Positions 52,203 to 61,656 of a DNA stretch of 64,000 nt are shown piece by piece. A program made the position numbers and the translations under genes. The stretch's first letter is position 1. The number at the start of each line of letters is the position of its first letter. Location of the stretch: NCBI GenBank assembly GCA_021372245.1, contig JAJFUV010000135.1:1-64000 (forward strand), given 5' to 3'. The notes under the pieces were generated by a model. That model worked only from the letters and a program-made list of their open reading frames with translations, made no database searches and had not been told where the DNA came from. Origin of the DNA: Terriglobales bacterium. Lineage in GTDB: Bacteria; Acidobacteriota; Terriglobia; Bryobacterales; Bryobacteraceae.

Positions 52203-52853
52203 TCAATACTTCCGGGCCATGGATTTGAAGTTCGCGGCCTCCAGATCCATCTTGGTCTTCGCAAGAGCCGCCGCATCCTTGAGCGGTCCCACCAGCACGC
52301 GGTAAAGCGCGTCGCCCGGTACCGGCACGACAATAACTGTAAAACCTTTCTTGCGCAAGATGCCGGCGGTCAATTCCGCGTCCGCTTTCTTCACGGCCAT
52401 GACCTGCAGATACGTGTGGCCGGGAAGCGCCTGGCCGTTAGACTGCACCGTTTTCCGGTCGTTCGTTTCCGGCGCCGGGACCTTGGCGGGAGCCGCGGCA
52501 GCAGGAGCGGCGGGAAGAGGCCGCGTCGTGACAGGCGCCGCCGCCGGCGGTTCTGTGGCCTGGACCGGCGCCTGGGCGGGCATGGTGCCGGTGGGCTGAG
52601 CGAGCGGCTCGATCTGGTTCACCTGCACCTGGCCGGGGGAGAGCGGAGGTTCATTGGCGGCCGGCTGCTGGCTCACCGCAGTAGTGACCTGGCCGCTAGC
52701 AGGCACGGCCGCCGCCACCGGCGCCGAGTTGCGTCCCACGATGTATCCCATTGTGAAGGAGACACCCAGCAAAATCACGACAATGAAAAACACGCTCAAC
52801 AACTGCCGGTGCCCCAGCTCCAGAATGAACTCGCCTTCTTCGCTTCTCGGCAT
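52203..52853 (-). CDS. SPOR-domain membrane protein
   Basis: The 216-aa protein has a short cytoplasmic start, one membrane helix (about 18-40, LLSVFFIVVILLGVSFTMGYIVG), a long Pro/Ala-rich linker (about 45-140) and a C-terminal SPOR domain (about 145-216; YLQVMAVKKADAELTAGILRKKGF, YRVLVGPLKD). SPOR domains bind denuded peptidoglycan at division sites. It is predicted to sit in the inner membrane with the SPOR domain in the periplasm. Confidence 0.9.
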   Translation of the reverse strand: MPRSEEGEFILELGHRQLLSVFFIVVILLGVSFTMGYIVGRNSAPVAAAVPASGQVTTAVSQQPAANEPPLSPGQVQVNQIEPLAQPTGTMPAQAPVQATEPPAAAPVTTRPLPAAPAAAAPAKVPAPETNDRKTVQSNGQALPGHTYLQVMAVKKADAELTAGILRKKGFTVIVVPVPGDALYRVLVGPLKDAAALAKTKMDLEAANFKSMARKY

Positions 52854-52861
52854 ACACTCCC

Positions 52862-53644
52862 TTACGAGTCTTTAGCTATTTTGCCGGATTCCGCCAACAT
52901 CCGGCTCACTGACGAGAATATATCGATGGGAATGGGGAACACAACCGTCGTGTTCTTTTCCGCACCGATCTCGACCAGTGTTTGCAGGTAGCGCAACTGG
53001 ATAGCGGCCGGCTGTTTCTGGATCACTTCGGCGGCCATGCTCAGCTTTTCGGCGGCCACGTACTCGCCCTCGGCGTGGATGATCTTGGCGCGGCGTTCGC
53101 GTTCGGCTTCGGCCTGTTTGGCGATGGCGCGAATCATTTGCTCCGCAAGGTCCACCTGCTTCACTTCCACCATGGTGACCTTCACGCCCCAGGGCCCGGT
53201 GTGCTGGTCGAGCACCGATTGCAGCCGCACGTTCAGCTTTTCGCGCTGGCTGAGCAGTTCGTCGAGTTCGACTTCACCCAGCACGCTGCGCAGGGTGGTT
53301 TGCGCGAGCTGCGACGTGGCGTAAAGGTAATTGGCGACCTCGATCACCGCGCGCGTGGGTTCTATGACGCGGAAGTAGATCACCGCGTTCACTTTCACCG
53401 TGACATTGTCCCGCGTCACCACGTCCTGCGCCGGAACTTCGAGGGTCTCGATTCGCAGCGACGTCCGCACCATGCGGTCTATGGGAGCGAAGACGAGAAT
53501 GATGCCCGGTCCTTTCGGTTTGGGCAGCACGCGTCCGAGGCGGAATATGACGCCCCGCTCGTACTCGGCCAGAATCTTGATGGAGCTCAACAGGTAGATG
53601 ACCAGGACAATCAGTGCGATCGTCATTGGGCTGATCGGCAGCAT
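52862..53644 (-). CDS. SPFH/band 7 slipin (stomatin-like protein)
   Basis: The 260-aa protein has an N-terminal hairpin membrane segment (about 5-22), then an SPFH domain ([53 protein letters not shown]) and a coiled C-terminal part ([21 protein letters not shown]). It forms large membrane rings together with NfeD-type proteins. The NfeD-type protease gene is directly upstream (24 bp), the standard pairing. Confidence 0.95.
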   Translation of the reverse strand: MLPISPMTIALIVLVIYLLSSIKILAEYERGVIFRLGRVLPKPKGPGIILVFAPIDRMVRTSLRIETLEVPAQDVVTRDNVTVKVNAVIYFRVIEPTRAVIEVANYLYATSQLAQTTLRSVLGEVELDELLSQREKLNVRLQSVLDQHTGPWGVKVTMVEVKQVDLAEQMIRAIAKQAEAERERRAKIIHAEGEYVAAEKLSMAAEVIQKQPAAIQLRYLQTLVEIGAEKNTTVVFPIPIDIFSSVSRMLAESGKIAKDS

Positions 53645-53668
53645 ACACTCCTCCTCGATGTTTTTTTC

Positions 53669-54946
53669 TTAAGGCCGCACGTCGGGCTCGACTCGCAGTG
53701 TGAGCCCGTCGACGTCCACAACACGTACACGCGCGCCCGCGTCCAGCTTCGTGGAGCAGATTGCGTCCCAAAGCTCTCCGTGGACAAAGATCTTACCTTC
53801 CGGTTCCAGCGCCGTGCGCGCGACGCCCCTTTCCCCGATCATGCCGGCCTCACCCGTCACCACTTTGTTGGCGCGTGCCTTCAGCACCAGCGAGACCAGG
53901 AAGACGGTAATCAACGCGAAAGGCAGTGTCACGCCGATGGCCGTTCCCAAATGGATGCGCATCTCCGGGGGACCTTCCACCAACAGCAAAGCTCCAAGCA
54001 CCATGGCCACCGCTCCTCCCGCGCCCAGGATACCGTGCGAGGCGAATTTCGCCTCCAATATGAACAAGGTAACCGCCAGAATCAGTAGCGCGACACCGCC
54101 CCAATTGATGGGCAGCACCGATAAGGCCGCCAAGCCCAGCAGCGCCAGGATGCCGCCGGCCACGCCGGGCAGAATGAGTCCCGGATGGGTAAACTCCAGA
54201 TATAGGCCCAACGCTCCCAGGATCAATAAAATGAAGGCGATGTTGGGATCGCTGATCGAGGAAACCAGGGCCTCCCGAATGGTCTCCTGGTAGGCCACAA
54301 TCTCCGCGCCGGCCAGGTCGAGTTTCACTTTCGTGCCGTCGAAGCGCGTGATTTCACGGCCATTCAGCGCGTCGAGCAGCGCGCGGTCGTCCTTGGCGAT
54401 CAGTTCGATCAGGTTGTTGTCGAGCGCTTCCTTTTCGGTGAAGCTCTTTGCTTCCAGAACCGTCTTCTCCGCCAGGGCGCTGTTGCGGCCGCGCTTCGCC
54501 GTGAGGCTGCGCAAGCTGGCCGCGGCATCGCTTTCCACCTTGCGGCGCATCACCTGGTCCATCTCGACGCCGATGGCCACCGGCGATGCCGCGCCGGTGT
54601 TGGTCCCCGGAGCCATCGCGGCCACGTCGCCGGCTTCGAGCAGGAAGAACCCGGCTGAGGCGGCGCGCCCGCCGCTGGGCGTGACGAAAGTAGCTACCGG
54701 AACCGGCGAGGCGACGATCTTCTCGATCGTGTGCCGGGAGGCCTCCATCAAGCCGCCCGGGGTGTTCAGGCGGATCAGCACCAGCCGTGCGCCTTCCCGC
54801 TGGGCCTGTTCGATGGCGCGGGTCACGATTTCCACCGTGATCGGGTGGACTACGCCATCCACGCTCACGGCCACCACCCTAGGCTTGGCGCACAGCACGG
54901 TCGCGAGGCACAGCCACAAGCCGGCAATCGTCCAGACCCGTTTCAA
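53669..54946 (-). CDS. NfeD-type membrane-bound serine protease (ClpP-class plus OB domain)
   Basis: The protein is about 425 aa. I place the start at TTG 54946, giving the signal peptide MKRVWTIAGLWLCLATVLCA. A TTG at 55006 would add 20 residues and leave only 2 bp to the divergent gene. No strong ribosome site supports either choice. A ClpP-like domain covers about 25-215, with nucleophile Ser in TPSGGRAASAGFF and Lys in EAKSFTEKEAL. Four to five membrane helices follow (about 235-345), then a C-terminal OB-fold NfeD domain. It works with the SPFH slipin encoded next, cleaving membrane proteins. Confidence 0.88.
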   Translation of the reverse strand: MKRVWTIAGLWLCLATVLCAKPRVVAVSVDGVVHPITVEIVTRAIEQAQREGARLVLIRLNTPGGLMEASRHTIEKIVASPVPVATFVTPSGGRAASAGFFLLEAGDVAAMAPGTNTGAASPVAIGVEMDQVMRRKVESDAAASLRSLTAKRGRNSALAEKTVLEAKSFTEKEALDNNLIELIAKDDRALLDALNGREITRFDGTKVKLDLAGAEIVAYQETIREALVSSISDPNIAFILLILGALGLYLEFTHPGLILPGVAGGILALLGLAALSVLPINWGGVALLILAVTLFILEAKFASHGILGAGGAVAMVLGALLLVEGPPEMRIHLGTAIGVTLPFALITVFLVSLVLKARANKVVTGEAGMIGERGVARTALEPEGKIFVHGELWDAICSTKLDAGARVRVVDVDGLTLRVEPDVRP

Positions 54947-55008
54947 GCCACATTCAATATAACACTCAGCGGTCCTCAGGATGCGCCTAAAATGAGGAGA
55001 ATCCAACT

Positions 55009-56298
55009 ATGCGCATCTCATTCATCTCATTCGGTGCAATGGCCATCCTCGCCGCCGTAGCGGCGGGCCAGAAGCCAGTGGTCAACTACGACGAATCGAA
55101 AGCCGGCTCTTACACGCTGCCGAATCCTTTGGTGATGTCGAGCGGCGAACCGGTGCGCGACGCCCGCGCCTGGCGCGAGAAGCGACGCCCGGAGATCCTT
55201 CACCTGTTCGAAGAAAACGTCTACGGGCGCACCCCCACGGGTCGTCCGCCCGCCATGCACTTCAAGCGCGTCGAACGAAGTGCCAGCGCCCTCGGTGGCA
55301 AGGCTGTTCGCAAACAGATCACCGTCTATTTCAAGCGCGATGAGAGCGGCCCGGCTATCGACCTGCTCCTGTACCTGCCCAAGAACGCGCGCGGCCGCGT
55401 ACCCGTCTTCCTGGGCCTCAACTTCAACGGCAATCAGGCCATTCACGCCGACCCGGGCATTCGACTTTCGCGCGCCTGGATTCGCGAGAACCGCCCAATG
55501 GGCATCGTGAACCACCGCGCCACCGAAGCCGCGCGCGGCGTCGAGTCCACACGATGGCAGGTGGAAGAGATCCTTGAACGTGGTTACGGCGTGGCTACCG
55601 CCTGCTATGGGGACATCGACCCCGATTTCGACGACGGCTTCCAGAATGGCGTCCAGCCTCTGTTCTACAAACCCGGCCAGACGCGCCCGGCACCCAACGA
55701 GTGGGGCGCCATCGGTGCCTGGGCCTGGGGGTTAAGCCGCCTGCTCGACTACCTTGAGACAGACAAGGACGTTGACGCGCGCCGCGTGGCCGTCCTGGGA
55801 CATTCGCGCCTGGGCAAGACCGCGCTGTGGGCCGGCGCTCAGGATGAACGCTTCGCCATGGTTATCTCGAACAACTCGGGAGAGGGCGGCGCTTCCCTGG
55901 CGCGACGCAATTTCGGCGAGACCGTCGAGATTCTGAATCGCAACTTCCCGCACTGGTTTTGCGCGAACTACCGCCAGTACAGCAAGAACGTCGCGGCCCT
56001 GCCCGTGGATCAGCACATGCTGATCGCGCTCGCGGCCCCGCGCCCGGTTTACATTGCCAGCGCCGAGGAGGACCGTTGGGCCGACCCGCGTGGCGAGTTC
56101 CTCGCCGCCAAGGCCGCCGATCCGGTCTACCGCCTGCTGGGAACCGACGGCCTGGCTGCCAGCGATTGGCCACCTGTGGGGCAGCCGGTTTCGAGCCGCA
56201 TCGGTTATCACATTCGCTCCGGAAAGCACGACGTCACGCTCTACGACTGGCAACAGTACCTCAACTTCGCCGACAAGTACCTGAAAACAGGCCGGTAG
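55009..56298 (+). CDS. Secreted CE15-like (glucuronoyl esterase) alpha/beta hydrolase
   Basis: The protein is 429 aa with a short signal peptide ([20 protein letters not shown]). The nucleophile elbow is [14 protein letters not shown] and a conserved active-site region is [13 protein letters not shown]. The acidic residue of the triad may lie in [14 protein letters not shown] and the His in [11 protein letters not shown]. The arrangement fits bacterial CE15 glucuronoyl esterases, which cut ester bonds between lignin and glucuronoxylan; related acetyl-ester hydrolases remain possible. It is transcribed divergently from the NfeD gene with GAGGAG before the ATG. Confidence 0.8.
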   Translation: MRISFISFGAMAILAAVAAGQKPVVNYDESKAGSYTLPNPLVMSSGEPVRDARAWREKRRPEILHLFEENVYGRTPTGRPPAMHFKRVERSASALGGKAVRKQITVYFKRDESGPAIDLLLYLPKNARGRVPVFLGLNFNGNQAIHADPGIRLSRAWIRENRPMGIVNHRATEAARGVESTRWQVEEILERGYGVATACYGDIDPDFDDGFQNGVQPLFYKPGQTRPAPNEWGAIGAWAWGLSRLLDYLETDKDVDARRVAVLGHSRLGKTALWAGAQDERFAMVISNNSGEGGASLARRNFGETVEILNRNFPHWFCANYRQYSKNVAALPVDQHMLIALAAPRPVYIASAEEDRWADPRGEFLAAKAADPVYRLLGTDGLAASDWPPVGQPVSSRIGYHIRSGKHDVTLYDWQQYLNFADKYLKTGR

Positions 56299-56305
56299 CG
56301 GGCGC

Positions 56306-56326
56306 TTCGGACCGTTCAGGTCCGAA
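56306..56326 (+). terminator. Perfect 8-bp hairpin after the CE15-like gene
   Basis: TTCGGACC-GTTCA-GGTCCGAA forms an 8-bp stem with a 5-nt loop, beginning 8 bp after the stop codon. It is followed by AT-rich ATTAACCTATTGATAAT but has no clear T-run, so it may act as a weak or Rho-aided terminator. Confidence 0.45.
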
Positions 56327-56358
56327 ATTAACCTATTGATAATGTGGGGAATGCTCCG

Positions 56359-56388
56359 TTGACAGGGGTCGGCGAGCAGGTGTACACT
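56359..56388 (+). promoter_or_regulatory. Promoter of the isc operon
   Basis: A consensus -35 TTGACA (56359-56364) is followed after 18 bp by -10 TACACT (56383-56388, four of six). It lies about 38 bp upstream of the iscR-like ATG, making it the strongest promoter match seen in the window. Confidence 0.6.
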
Positions 56389-56395
56389 GGATACA

Positions 56396-56419
56396 GGACT
56401 GAATGAGTCCAATATTGGA
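56396..56419 (+). promoter_or_regulatory. Inverted repeat and palindrome, candidate operator of the Rrf2 regulator
   Basis: Two symmetric elements lie just downstream of the -10 box. The first is GGACT-GAATG-AGTCC (56396-56410) and the second, overlapping it, is the 12-bp perfect palindrome TCCAATATTGGA (56408-56419), which reaches the ribosome-binding site. Rrf2/IscR proteins commonly repress their own operon, so an operator here is plausible. The sequence does not obviously match the E. coli IscR type 1 or type 2 sites. Confidence 0.4.
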
Positions 56420-56425
56420 ATCCGG

Positions 56426-56896
56426 ATGCTGAAACTCACCAAGAAAGCGGACTACGGACTGATCGCCCTCCGGCACTTGGCGCTGAAACAGCACAGCGCA
56501 AGCGCCAGCGCCAAGGAGATCGCCGCCCATTACGGCATCCCGCTGCCGCTGCTGGCCAAGATCCTGCAGAAGCTGGCGCGGTCGGGGTTCCTCAAGTCGG
56601 TGCACGGGACCAACGGCGGTTACATGCTGGCGCGCGACCCGGGCCGGATCAACGCTCTCGAAGTGATCCGAGCCATCGACGGTCCGGTGATTTTGGCCAG
56701 TTGTCTCACCGAACGCGGCGTTTGCGGGCACACGCAGCGCTGCTCGGTGCGCGAGCCGTTGCGCCGGGTGCATGAAGGCATCCTGCGGTTGCTGGAAAGC
56801 ACAACAATCGCGGATCTGTCCCGGGACGAGGAGCCCGTCACGTCGATCGAGCCCATGCGGTTGCCGCGCAACTTCGAGGTGCTGCCCGGAATCTAA
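56426..56896 (+). CDS. iscR: Rrf2-family iron-sulfur regulator (IscR-like)
   Basis: The 156-aa protein has an N-terminal winged helix-turn-helix ([35 protein letters not shown]) and three cysteines Cys93, Cys100 and Cys106 (spacing C-x6-C-x5-C), close to the 2Fe-2S site of E. coli IscR (C-x5-C-x5-C). It is expected to sense cluster status and repress the isc genes that follow. It is encoded 13 bp before iscS. Confidence 0.9.
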   Translation: MLKLTKKADYGLIALRHLALKQHSASASAKEIAAHYGIPLPLLAKILQKLARSGFLKSVHGTNGGYMLARDPGRINALEVIRAIDGPVILASCLTERGVCGHTQRCSVREPLRRVHEGILRLLESTTIADLSRDEEPVTSIEPMRLPRNFEVLPGI

Positions 56897-56909
56897 GGAG
56901 GAGAATAGG

Positions 56910-58124
56910 ATGAAAACGCCCATTTATATGGATTATCACGCCACCACGCCGGTAGACCCGCGCGTGCTCGAGGCCATGTTGCCGTACTTCACGGAGCGTT
57001 TCGGCAACGCGGCCAGCCGCAACCACAGTTTCGGCTGGCAGGCCGAGGAGGCGGTCGAAAAAGGGCGTAAGCAGATCGCCGAACTGATCGGCGCCAACTC
57101 CAAAGAGATCGTCTTCACCAGCGGCGCCACCGAGAGCGACAACCTGGCCATCAAGGGCGTGGCCGAGATGTATGCCGAGCGTGGCAACCACATCATCACC
57201 GCCGCCACCGAGCACAAGGCCGTTCTCGATACGTGCAAGAAGCTGGAGAAGCACGGTTTCCGGGTCACCTATCTGCCTGTGAAGGGCGACGGGTTGGTCG
57301 ACCTGGACATGTTGCGCGAGGCGATCACGGACAAGACCATTCTGATCTCGATCATGCGCGCCAACAACGAGATCGGCGTGCTGCAGCCGATCGCCGAGAT
57401 CGGCCGGATGGCCCGTGAGCGAGGGGTGCTCTTCCACACCGACGCCGTGCAGGCGGTGGGTAAGATCCCGGTCAACGTGGACAAGGACAACATCGACCTG
57501 ATGTCGATTTCGGGCCACAAGATTTACGGACCCAAGGGCGTGGGAGCGCTTTACGTACGGCGCAAGAATCCGCGCGTGCAGTTGACTGCGCAGATGGACG
57601 GCGGCGGGCACGAGCGCGGCATGCGCTCAGGCACTTTGAACGTGCCGGGCATCGTGGGCTTGGGCGAAGCCTGCGAGCTGTGCGGCAAGGAGATGGCCGA
57701 GGAGTCCGCTCGCCTGGGAGCGCTGCGCGACAAACTGCGGCATACGCTCGAATCGGCGCTGGACGAAGTTTACATCAACGGCAGCATGGAGCACCGCCTG
57801 CCGAACAACCTGAACATGAGCTTCGCCTACGTCGAGGGCGAATCCCTGCTGATGGGCTTGAAGGACATTGCGGTTTCGAGCGGTTCGGCCTGCACGTCGG
57901 CCACGCTCGAACCTAGTTACGTTTTAAAGGCGTTGGGCGTGGGCGACGATCTGGCCCACACGTCCATCCGCTTTGGTCTGGGTCGCTTTAATACTGAGGA
58001 AGAAGTGGACTATACCGCCCAGCGCGTGATCGAAACCGTGAAGCGGCTGCGGGAGTTGAGTCCACTTTACGAGATGGCTAAGGAAGGCGTGAATTTGAAG
58101 AAGGTGGAGTGGGCTTCCCATTAG
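56910..58124 (+). CDS. iscS: Cysteine desulfurase IscS
   Basis: The 404-aa PLP enzyme supplies sulfur for cluster assembly. It starts at ATG 56910 after AAGGAGGAG; a longer frame lies in iscR. PLP lysine is Lys204 ([12 protein letters not shown]) and the catalytic mobile-loop cysteine is Cys328 in [16 protein letters not shown], the same position as in E. coli IscS. The full group I loop makes it IscS rather than SufS. The C-terminal tail KKVEWASH is the IscU-contacting end. Confidence 0.97.
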   Translation: MKTPIYMDYHATTPVDPRVLEAMLPYFTERFGNAASRNHSFGWQAEEAVEKGRKQIAELIGANSKEIVFTSGATESDNLAIKGVAEMYAERGNHIITAATEHKAVLDTCKKLEKHGFRVTYLPVKGDGLVDLDMLREAITDKTILISIMRANNEIGVLQPIAEIGRMARERGVLFHTDAVQAVGKIPVNVDKDNIDLMSISGHKIYGPKGVGALYVRRKNPRVQLTAQMDGGGHERGMRSGTLNVPGIVGLGEACELCGKEMAEESARLGALRDKLRHTLESALDEVYINGSMEHRLPNNLNMSFAYVEGESLLMGLKDIAVSSGSACTSATLEPSYVLKALGVGDDLAHTSIRFGLGRFNTEEEVDYTAQRVIETVKRLRELSPLYEMAKEGVNLKKVEWASH

Positions 58125-58154
58125 TTCATAGAGGGGGAAGAAAGGAGCCGGCAA

Positions 58155-58565
58155 ATGGCGTATTCGAACAAAGTCCTCGATCACTACAACAACCCGCGCA
58201 ACGTGGGATCGCTCGATAAGGCCGATCCCAACGTGGGCACCGGCATGGTGGGCGCCCCCGAATGCGGCGACGTCATGAAATTGCAGTTGAAGGTGAATCC
58301 CGATACCGGGGTCATCGAGGACGCCAAGTTCAAAACTTTCGGCTGCGGCAGCGCCATTGCCAGCTCATCGCTGGCCACCGAGTGGGTGAAAGGCAAGACC
58401 GTGGATGAAGCGCTCCAGATCAAGAACAGCGAGATCGTCAACGAGCTGAGCCTGCCGCCCGTGAAGATCCACTGCTCGGTGCTTGCCGAGGACGCCATCA
58501 AGGCGGCCATCGACGATTACAAGAAGAAGCAGGCGGCCCACCCGGCCGAGGAATTAGTCTCTTAG
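58155..58565 (+). CDS. iscU: Iron-sulfur cluster scaffold IscU
   Basis: The 136-aa protein has the three ligand cysteines Cys37 (PECGD with Asp39), Cys64 (TFGCGSAIASS) and Cys107. Before the last lies LPPVKIHC, which contains the LPPVK motif recognised by HscA. This motif fits with the hscB-hscA genes downstream. Closest in type to proteobacterial IscU. Confidence 0.97.
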   Translation: MAYSNKVLDHYNNPRNVGSLDKADPNVGTGMVGAPECGDVMKLQLKVNPDTGVIEDAKFKTFGCGSAIASSSLATEWVKGKTVDEALQIKNSEIVNELSLPPVKIHCSVLAEDAIKAAIDDYKKKQAAHPAEELVS

Positions 58566-58573
58566 GAGGCAGC

Positions 58574-58600
58574 GGGGGCCGGCTTCGCGGCCGTTCCCCC
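58574..58600 (+). promoter_or_regulatory. GC-rich stem-loop between iscU and iscA
   Basis: GGCCG-GCTTCG-CGGCC forms the inner stem, and flanking GGG and CCC runs extend it around a small bulge. There is no T-run. A stable element after iscU could protect or attenuate the message and so set the ratio of scaffold to downstream proteins. Confidence 0.4.
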
Positions 58601-58604
58601 AAGC

Positions 58605-58931
58605 ATGGCAATGATTCAAGTTACACCGAAGGCGGTCGAGAAGATCCGCCAGGCATTCATGAAGCAGGGCGTAAGCGGTGGTTTGCGTTTGGGCGTGCAA
58701 GGGGGCGGCTGCTCCGGCTTGAGCTACCTGATCAAGTTTGAGCCGCAGGCGCGCCCGGCCGACAAGGTGTTCGAGTTCGGAGGCGTGAAGATCTTCGTCG
58801 ACCCGAAGAGCTTGCTCTACCTGGATGGAACGACGCTGGATTACACCGAGACGCTCATGCATTCGGGCTTCTCGTTCCACAATCCGCACGCAAAGACGAG
58901 CTGTGGTTGCGGCACGTCGTTCACAGCCTGA
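58605..58931 (+). CDS. iscA: A-type iron-sulfur carrier IscA
   Basis: The 108-aa HesB/IscA family protein has conserved cysteines in GGGCSGLSY and the C-terminal SCGCGTSF. ATG 58605 and ATG 58611 are both usable. It transfers clusters to target proteins. Its stop overlaps the hscB start (ATGA). Confidence 0.95.
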   Translation: MAMIQVTPKAVEKIRQAFMKQGVSGGLRLGVQGGGCSGLSYLIKFEPQARPADKVFEFGGVKIFVDPKSLLYLDGTTLDYTETLMHSGFSFHNPHAKTSCGCGTSFTA

Positions 58932-59548
58932 TGGAATCCCACAATTGCTGGCACTGCGGGAAGCAGGCCGCGGAATCCCTGTTTTGCAGATACTGTAATT
59001 CCCTCCAGCGCCCCAAACAGGATTATTTCCGCTTCATGGGTCTGGAGCCGCGTCTCAACCTGGACGCGGCGGAGTTGCAGAAGCGCTTCTATTCCTTGAG
59101 CCGCCTATTGCACCCGGACCGTTTCAATCGCGCCTCCGCCACCGAGAAGCAATACTCGCTGGAGGCTACGGCGATCCTGAATGACGCTTACCGTACCCTG
59201 CGCGATCCGGTGACGCGCGCCGAATACATGCTCCAGGAAGAAGGGTTCGAGAACGGCGTTCACAACAATAAGGAAGTTCCTCCCGAGCTGCTGGAGGAGG
59301 TCTTCGATCTGAACATGGCGCTCGAAGAGTTGCGCGGCGGCGACCATGGCGCGCGGCCACAACTCGAACGGGCGCGCGAACGCTTTCTCGGCCTGCGCCG
59401 CGAGGTGGACGAGTCGCTCAAGAAGTTATACACCGCTTACGATGCGACCAAGGACCGGCAGCGGCTGGTGGAAATCCGCGGCCTGCTGAACCGGCGCCGT
59501 TACATACAGAATCTCGTCAGCGAGGTGGAAAAGGAACTGGCTCCCTGA
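58931..59548 (+). CDS. hscB: Co-chaperone HscB with N-terminal zinc-finger-like motif
   Basis: The 205-aa J-protein works with HscA and IscU. I start at ATG 58931, overlapping iscA. Residues 6-22 hold two CxxC pairs (CWHC at 6-9 and CRYC at 19-22). These are absent from E. coli HscB but resemble the N-terminal tetracysteine finger of eukaryotic HSC20. The J domain follows with HPD at 61-63 (SRLLHPDRF) and the C-terminal IscU-binding helical domain (about 110-200). The N-terminus makes it longer than the 171-aa E. coli protein. Confidence 0.93.
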   Translation: MESHNCWHCGKQAAESLFCRYCNSLQRPKQDYFRFMGLEPRLNLDAAELQKRFYSLSRLLHPDRFNRASATEKQYSLEATAILNDAYRTLRDPVTRAEYMLQEEGFENGVHNNKEVPPELLEEVFDLNMALEELRGGDHGARPQLERARERFLGLRREVDESLKKLYTAYDATKDRQRLVEIRGLLNRRRYIQNLVSEVEKELAP

Positions 59549-59551
59549 CCC

Positions 59552-61405
59552 ATGGAACCGCTCTTACAAATCGACTTCGGCGCGGCGAAGAAGCGCCGCG
59601 TGGTAGGCATCGACCTGGGCACTACTAACAGCCTGGTAGCTTACATGGACCTTGCCACACCCAAGGTCCTCGCCGGTGCGGATGGTTCGCGCCTGTTGCC
59701 GAGCATCGTCAGTTACACGGAAGCGGGCGACATCGTGGTGGGCAACCCGGCGCGCGAAATGCTGCTGACCCATCCCGAACGCACAGCTTACTCAGTGAAG
59801 CGGCTGATGGGCCGAGGCGTGGCCGACGTCGCCGATGAGATGAAGCTGTTTCCGTTTCATCTGACCGGCGAAGAGGAAGGTGTCATCCGCATCCAGCTCG
59901 GTGGCCGCACCTTTACCCCGCCCGAGATTTCCGCTTATGTGCTGATGCAGCTTCGCCGCAACGCCGAGTTGGCTCTTGGGGAGGAAGTACACCAGGCGGT
60001 CGTCACGGTGCCAGCTTATTTCAACGATGCGCAGCGCCAGGCTACCAAGGACGCGGGACGCATCGCGGGCCTCGAAGTGTTGCGGCTGGTAAACGAGCCC
60101 ACGGCGGCGGCTCTCGCCTACGGGCTGGACAAGCGCAAGGAAGGCATTGTCGCCGTCTACGACCTGGGCGGTGGCACCTTCGATATCTCGATCCTGCGCC
60201 TGCACGAAGGCATCTTCGAGGTCATGGCAACCAACGGCGACACGCATTTGGGCGGCGACGACATCGACAATCTCCTGATGCGCATCGCGCTCGAGGATCT
60301 CGCCAGCGAATGGGGCGAGGATCTGTCGTCGAATAACGAGGCAGTGCAACTGCTGCGCCGCGCCGTGATCGCGGCCAAGGAGCAGTTGAGCTTCGTGCCG
60401 CAGACCAACATCGAGTTGGAATACCGCGGCAAGCGCTATCAGCGCGAGATAACGCGCGAGCTGTTCGAGAAGCTCATTACCGGGATTGTGGACCGCACCC
60501 TGGGTCCCTGCCGCAATGCCATCCACGACGCCGGCGTGAAGGTGGAGGAGATCGACGAAGTCGTGCTGGTGGGCGGCTCCACGCGCATCCCGCTGGTGCG
60601 CCGCGCGGTGGAGATCTTATTCCGTGCCAAGCCGCACACCGAGTTGAACCCGGACGAGGTGGTGGCGCTCGGCGCAGCCGTGCAAGGCGCTATTCTTTCG
60701 GGCGACGTCACCGACAAGCTGCTGCTCGACGTGACACCGCTTTCCCTCGGCATCGAAACCATGGGCGGCGTGGTGGCCAAGCTCATCCACCGCAATTCGA
60801 CGATTCCCGCGAGCGCCACGGAGACGTTCACCACGGCCGTCGAGGGGCAGCGCAACGTGCTGATCCACGTCGTGCAGGGAGAGCGCGAGCTGGCGAAGGA
60901 TTGCCGCAGCCTGGCACGCTTCGACCTGAAGAACATCGAGCCGATGCCGGCCGGCATGGCCCGCATCGAGGTACGTTTCCTGATCGACGCCAACGGCATC
61001 TTGAACGTGACGGCGCGCGACCTGCGCACCGGCAAGGAACAGAGCGTCGACGTCAAGCCCTCCTATGGCCTCACAGACGCCGAAGTCGAGGGCATGGTCC
61101 GCGAATCGCTCGAGCTGGCCGAGGAGGATTTCAAAGAGCGGCAGGTGCGCGAGGCTCGCGTGGAAGCCGATGCCATCCTGACCGCCGTCGATAAGGCGAA
61201 GCAGAGCGAAGCTTACGCCGCGTTGAGCGACGAAGAGCGCAAAGCGATCGACCTGGGCGTGAACCGGCTGCTGATGGTCTACCACGGCGAAGACTATTTG
61301 CTAATCCGCTCTGAAATCGACGCGCTGAATCAAGCCACCATGCGCTTGGCCGAGACCATGATGAATTCGGCCATGCGCACAGCGCTGAAGGGAACCAAGA
61401 TCTGA
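59552..61405 (+). CDS. hscA: Hsp70-type chaperone HscA
   Basis: The 617-aa length is almost the same as E. coli HscA (616). The ATPase domain has [27 protein letters not shown] and [12 protein letters not shown]; the substrate domain has [14 protein letters not shown]. It binds the LPPVK motif of IscU and is stimulated by HscB encoded 3 bp upstream. It overlaps iscX by 1 bp. Confidence 0.95.
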   Translation: MEPLLQIDFGAAKKRRVVGIDLGTTNSLVAYMDLATPKVLAGADGSRLLPSIVSYTEAGDIVVGNPAREMLLTHPERTAYSVKRLMGRGVADVADEMKLFPFHLTGEEEGVIRIQLGGRTFTPPEISAYVLMQLRRNAELALGEEVHQAVVTVPAYFNDAQRQATKDAGRIAGLEVLRLVNEPTAAALAYGLDKRKEGIVAVYDLGGGTFDISILRLHEGIFEVMATNGDTHLGGDDIDNLLMRIALEDLASEWGEDLSSNNEAVQLLRRAVIAAKEQLSFVPQTNIELEYRGKRYQREITRELFEKLITGIVDRTLGPCRNAIHDAGVKVEEIDEVVLVGGSTRIPLVRRAVEILFRAKPHTELNPDEVVALGAAVQGAILSGDVTDKLLLDVTPLSLGIETMGGVVAKLIHRNSTIPASATETFTTAVEGQRNVLIHVVQGERELAKDCRSLARFDLKNIEPMPAGMARIEVRFLIDANGILNVTARDLRTGKEQSVDVKPSYGLTDAEVEGMVRESLELAEEDFKERQVREARVEADAILTAVDKAKQSEAYAALSDEERKAIDLGVNRLLMVYHGEDYLLIRSEIDALNQATMRLAETMMNSAMRTALKGTKI

Positions 61406-61617
61406 TGCCTGGTATGGACTGGAACAACGCGGAAGACATCGCGCTGGAGCTTCTGGAACGGCATCCGGATACGGATCCGCTCACGGTCCGGTTCACGGAC
61501 TTGCGCCAGTGGGTGGTCGAGCTGCCCGGTTTCACGGGAGACCCGGCGGCCTCGAACGAAGGCAAACTCGAAGCCATCCAGATGGCATGGCTGGAAGAGT
61601 GGCGCGATAACCAGTAG
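61405..61617 (+). CDS. iscX: IscX (small acidic ISC protein)
   Basis: The 70-aa acidic protein has the family pattern MDWNNAEDIALELLERHPD, LRQWVVELPGF and WLEEWRDNQ. IscX modulates IscS and interacts with iron and IscU. In E. coli an fdx gene lies between hscA and iscX; here iscX follows hscA directly. Confidence 0.95.
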   Translation: MPGMDWNNAEDIALELLERHPDTDPLTVRFTDLRQWVVELPGFTGDPAASNEGKLEAIQMAWLEEWRDNQ

Positions 61618-61656
61618 CGGCGGCCTCTACCGTCGCGACGTTACAATGGTGGGGGC

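Noticed and set aside
53669-55006. Extended N-terminus of the NfeD protein from TTG 55006
   Set aside because: It would leave 2 bp to the divergent CE15-like gene and would put 20 non-signal residues before a good signal peptide.
61618-61656. Possible riboswitch before purU
   Set aside because: The gap is only 39 bp and shows no conserved structured RNA features.
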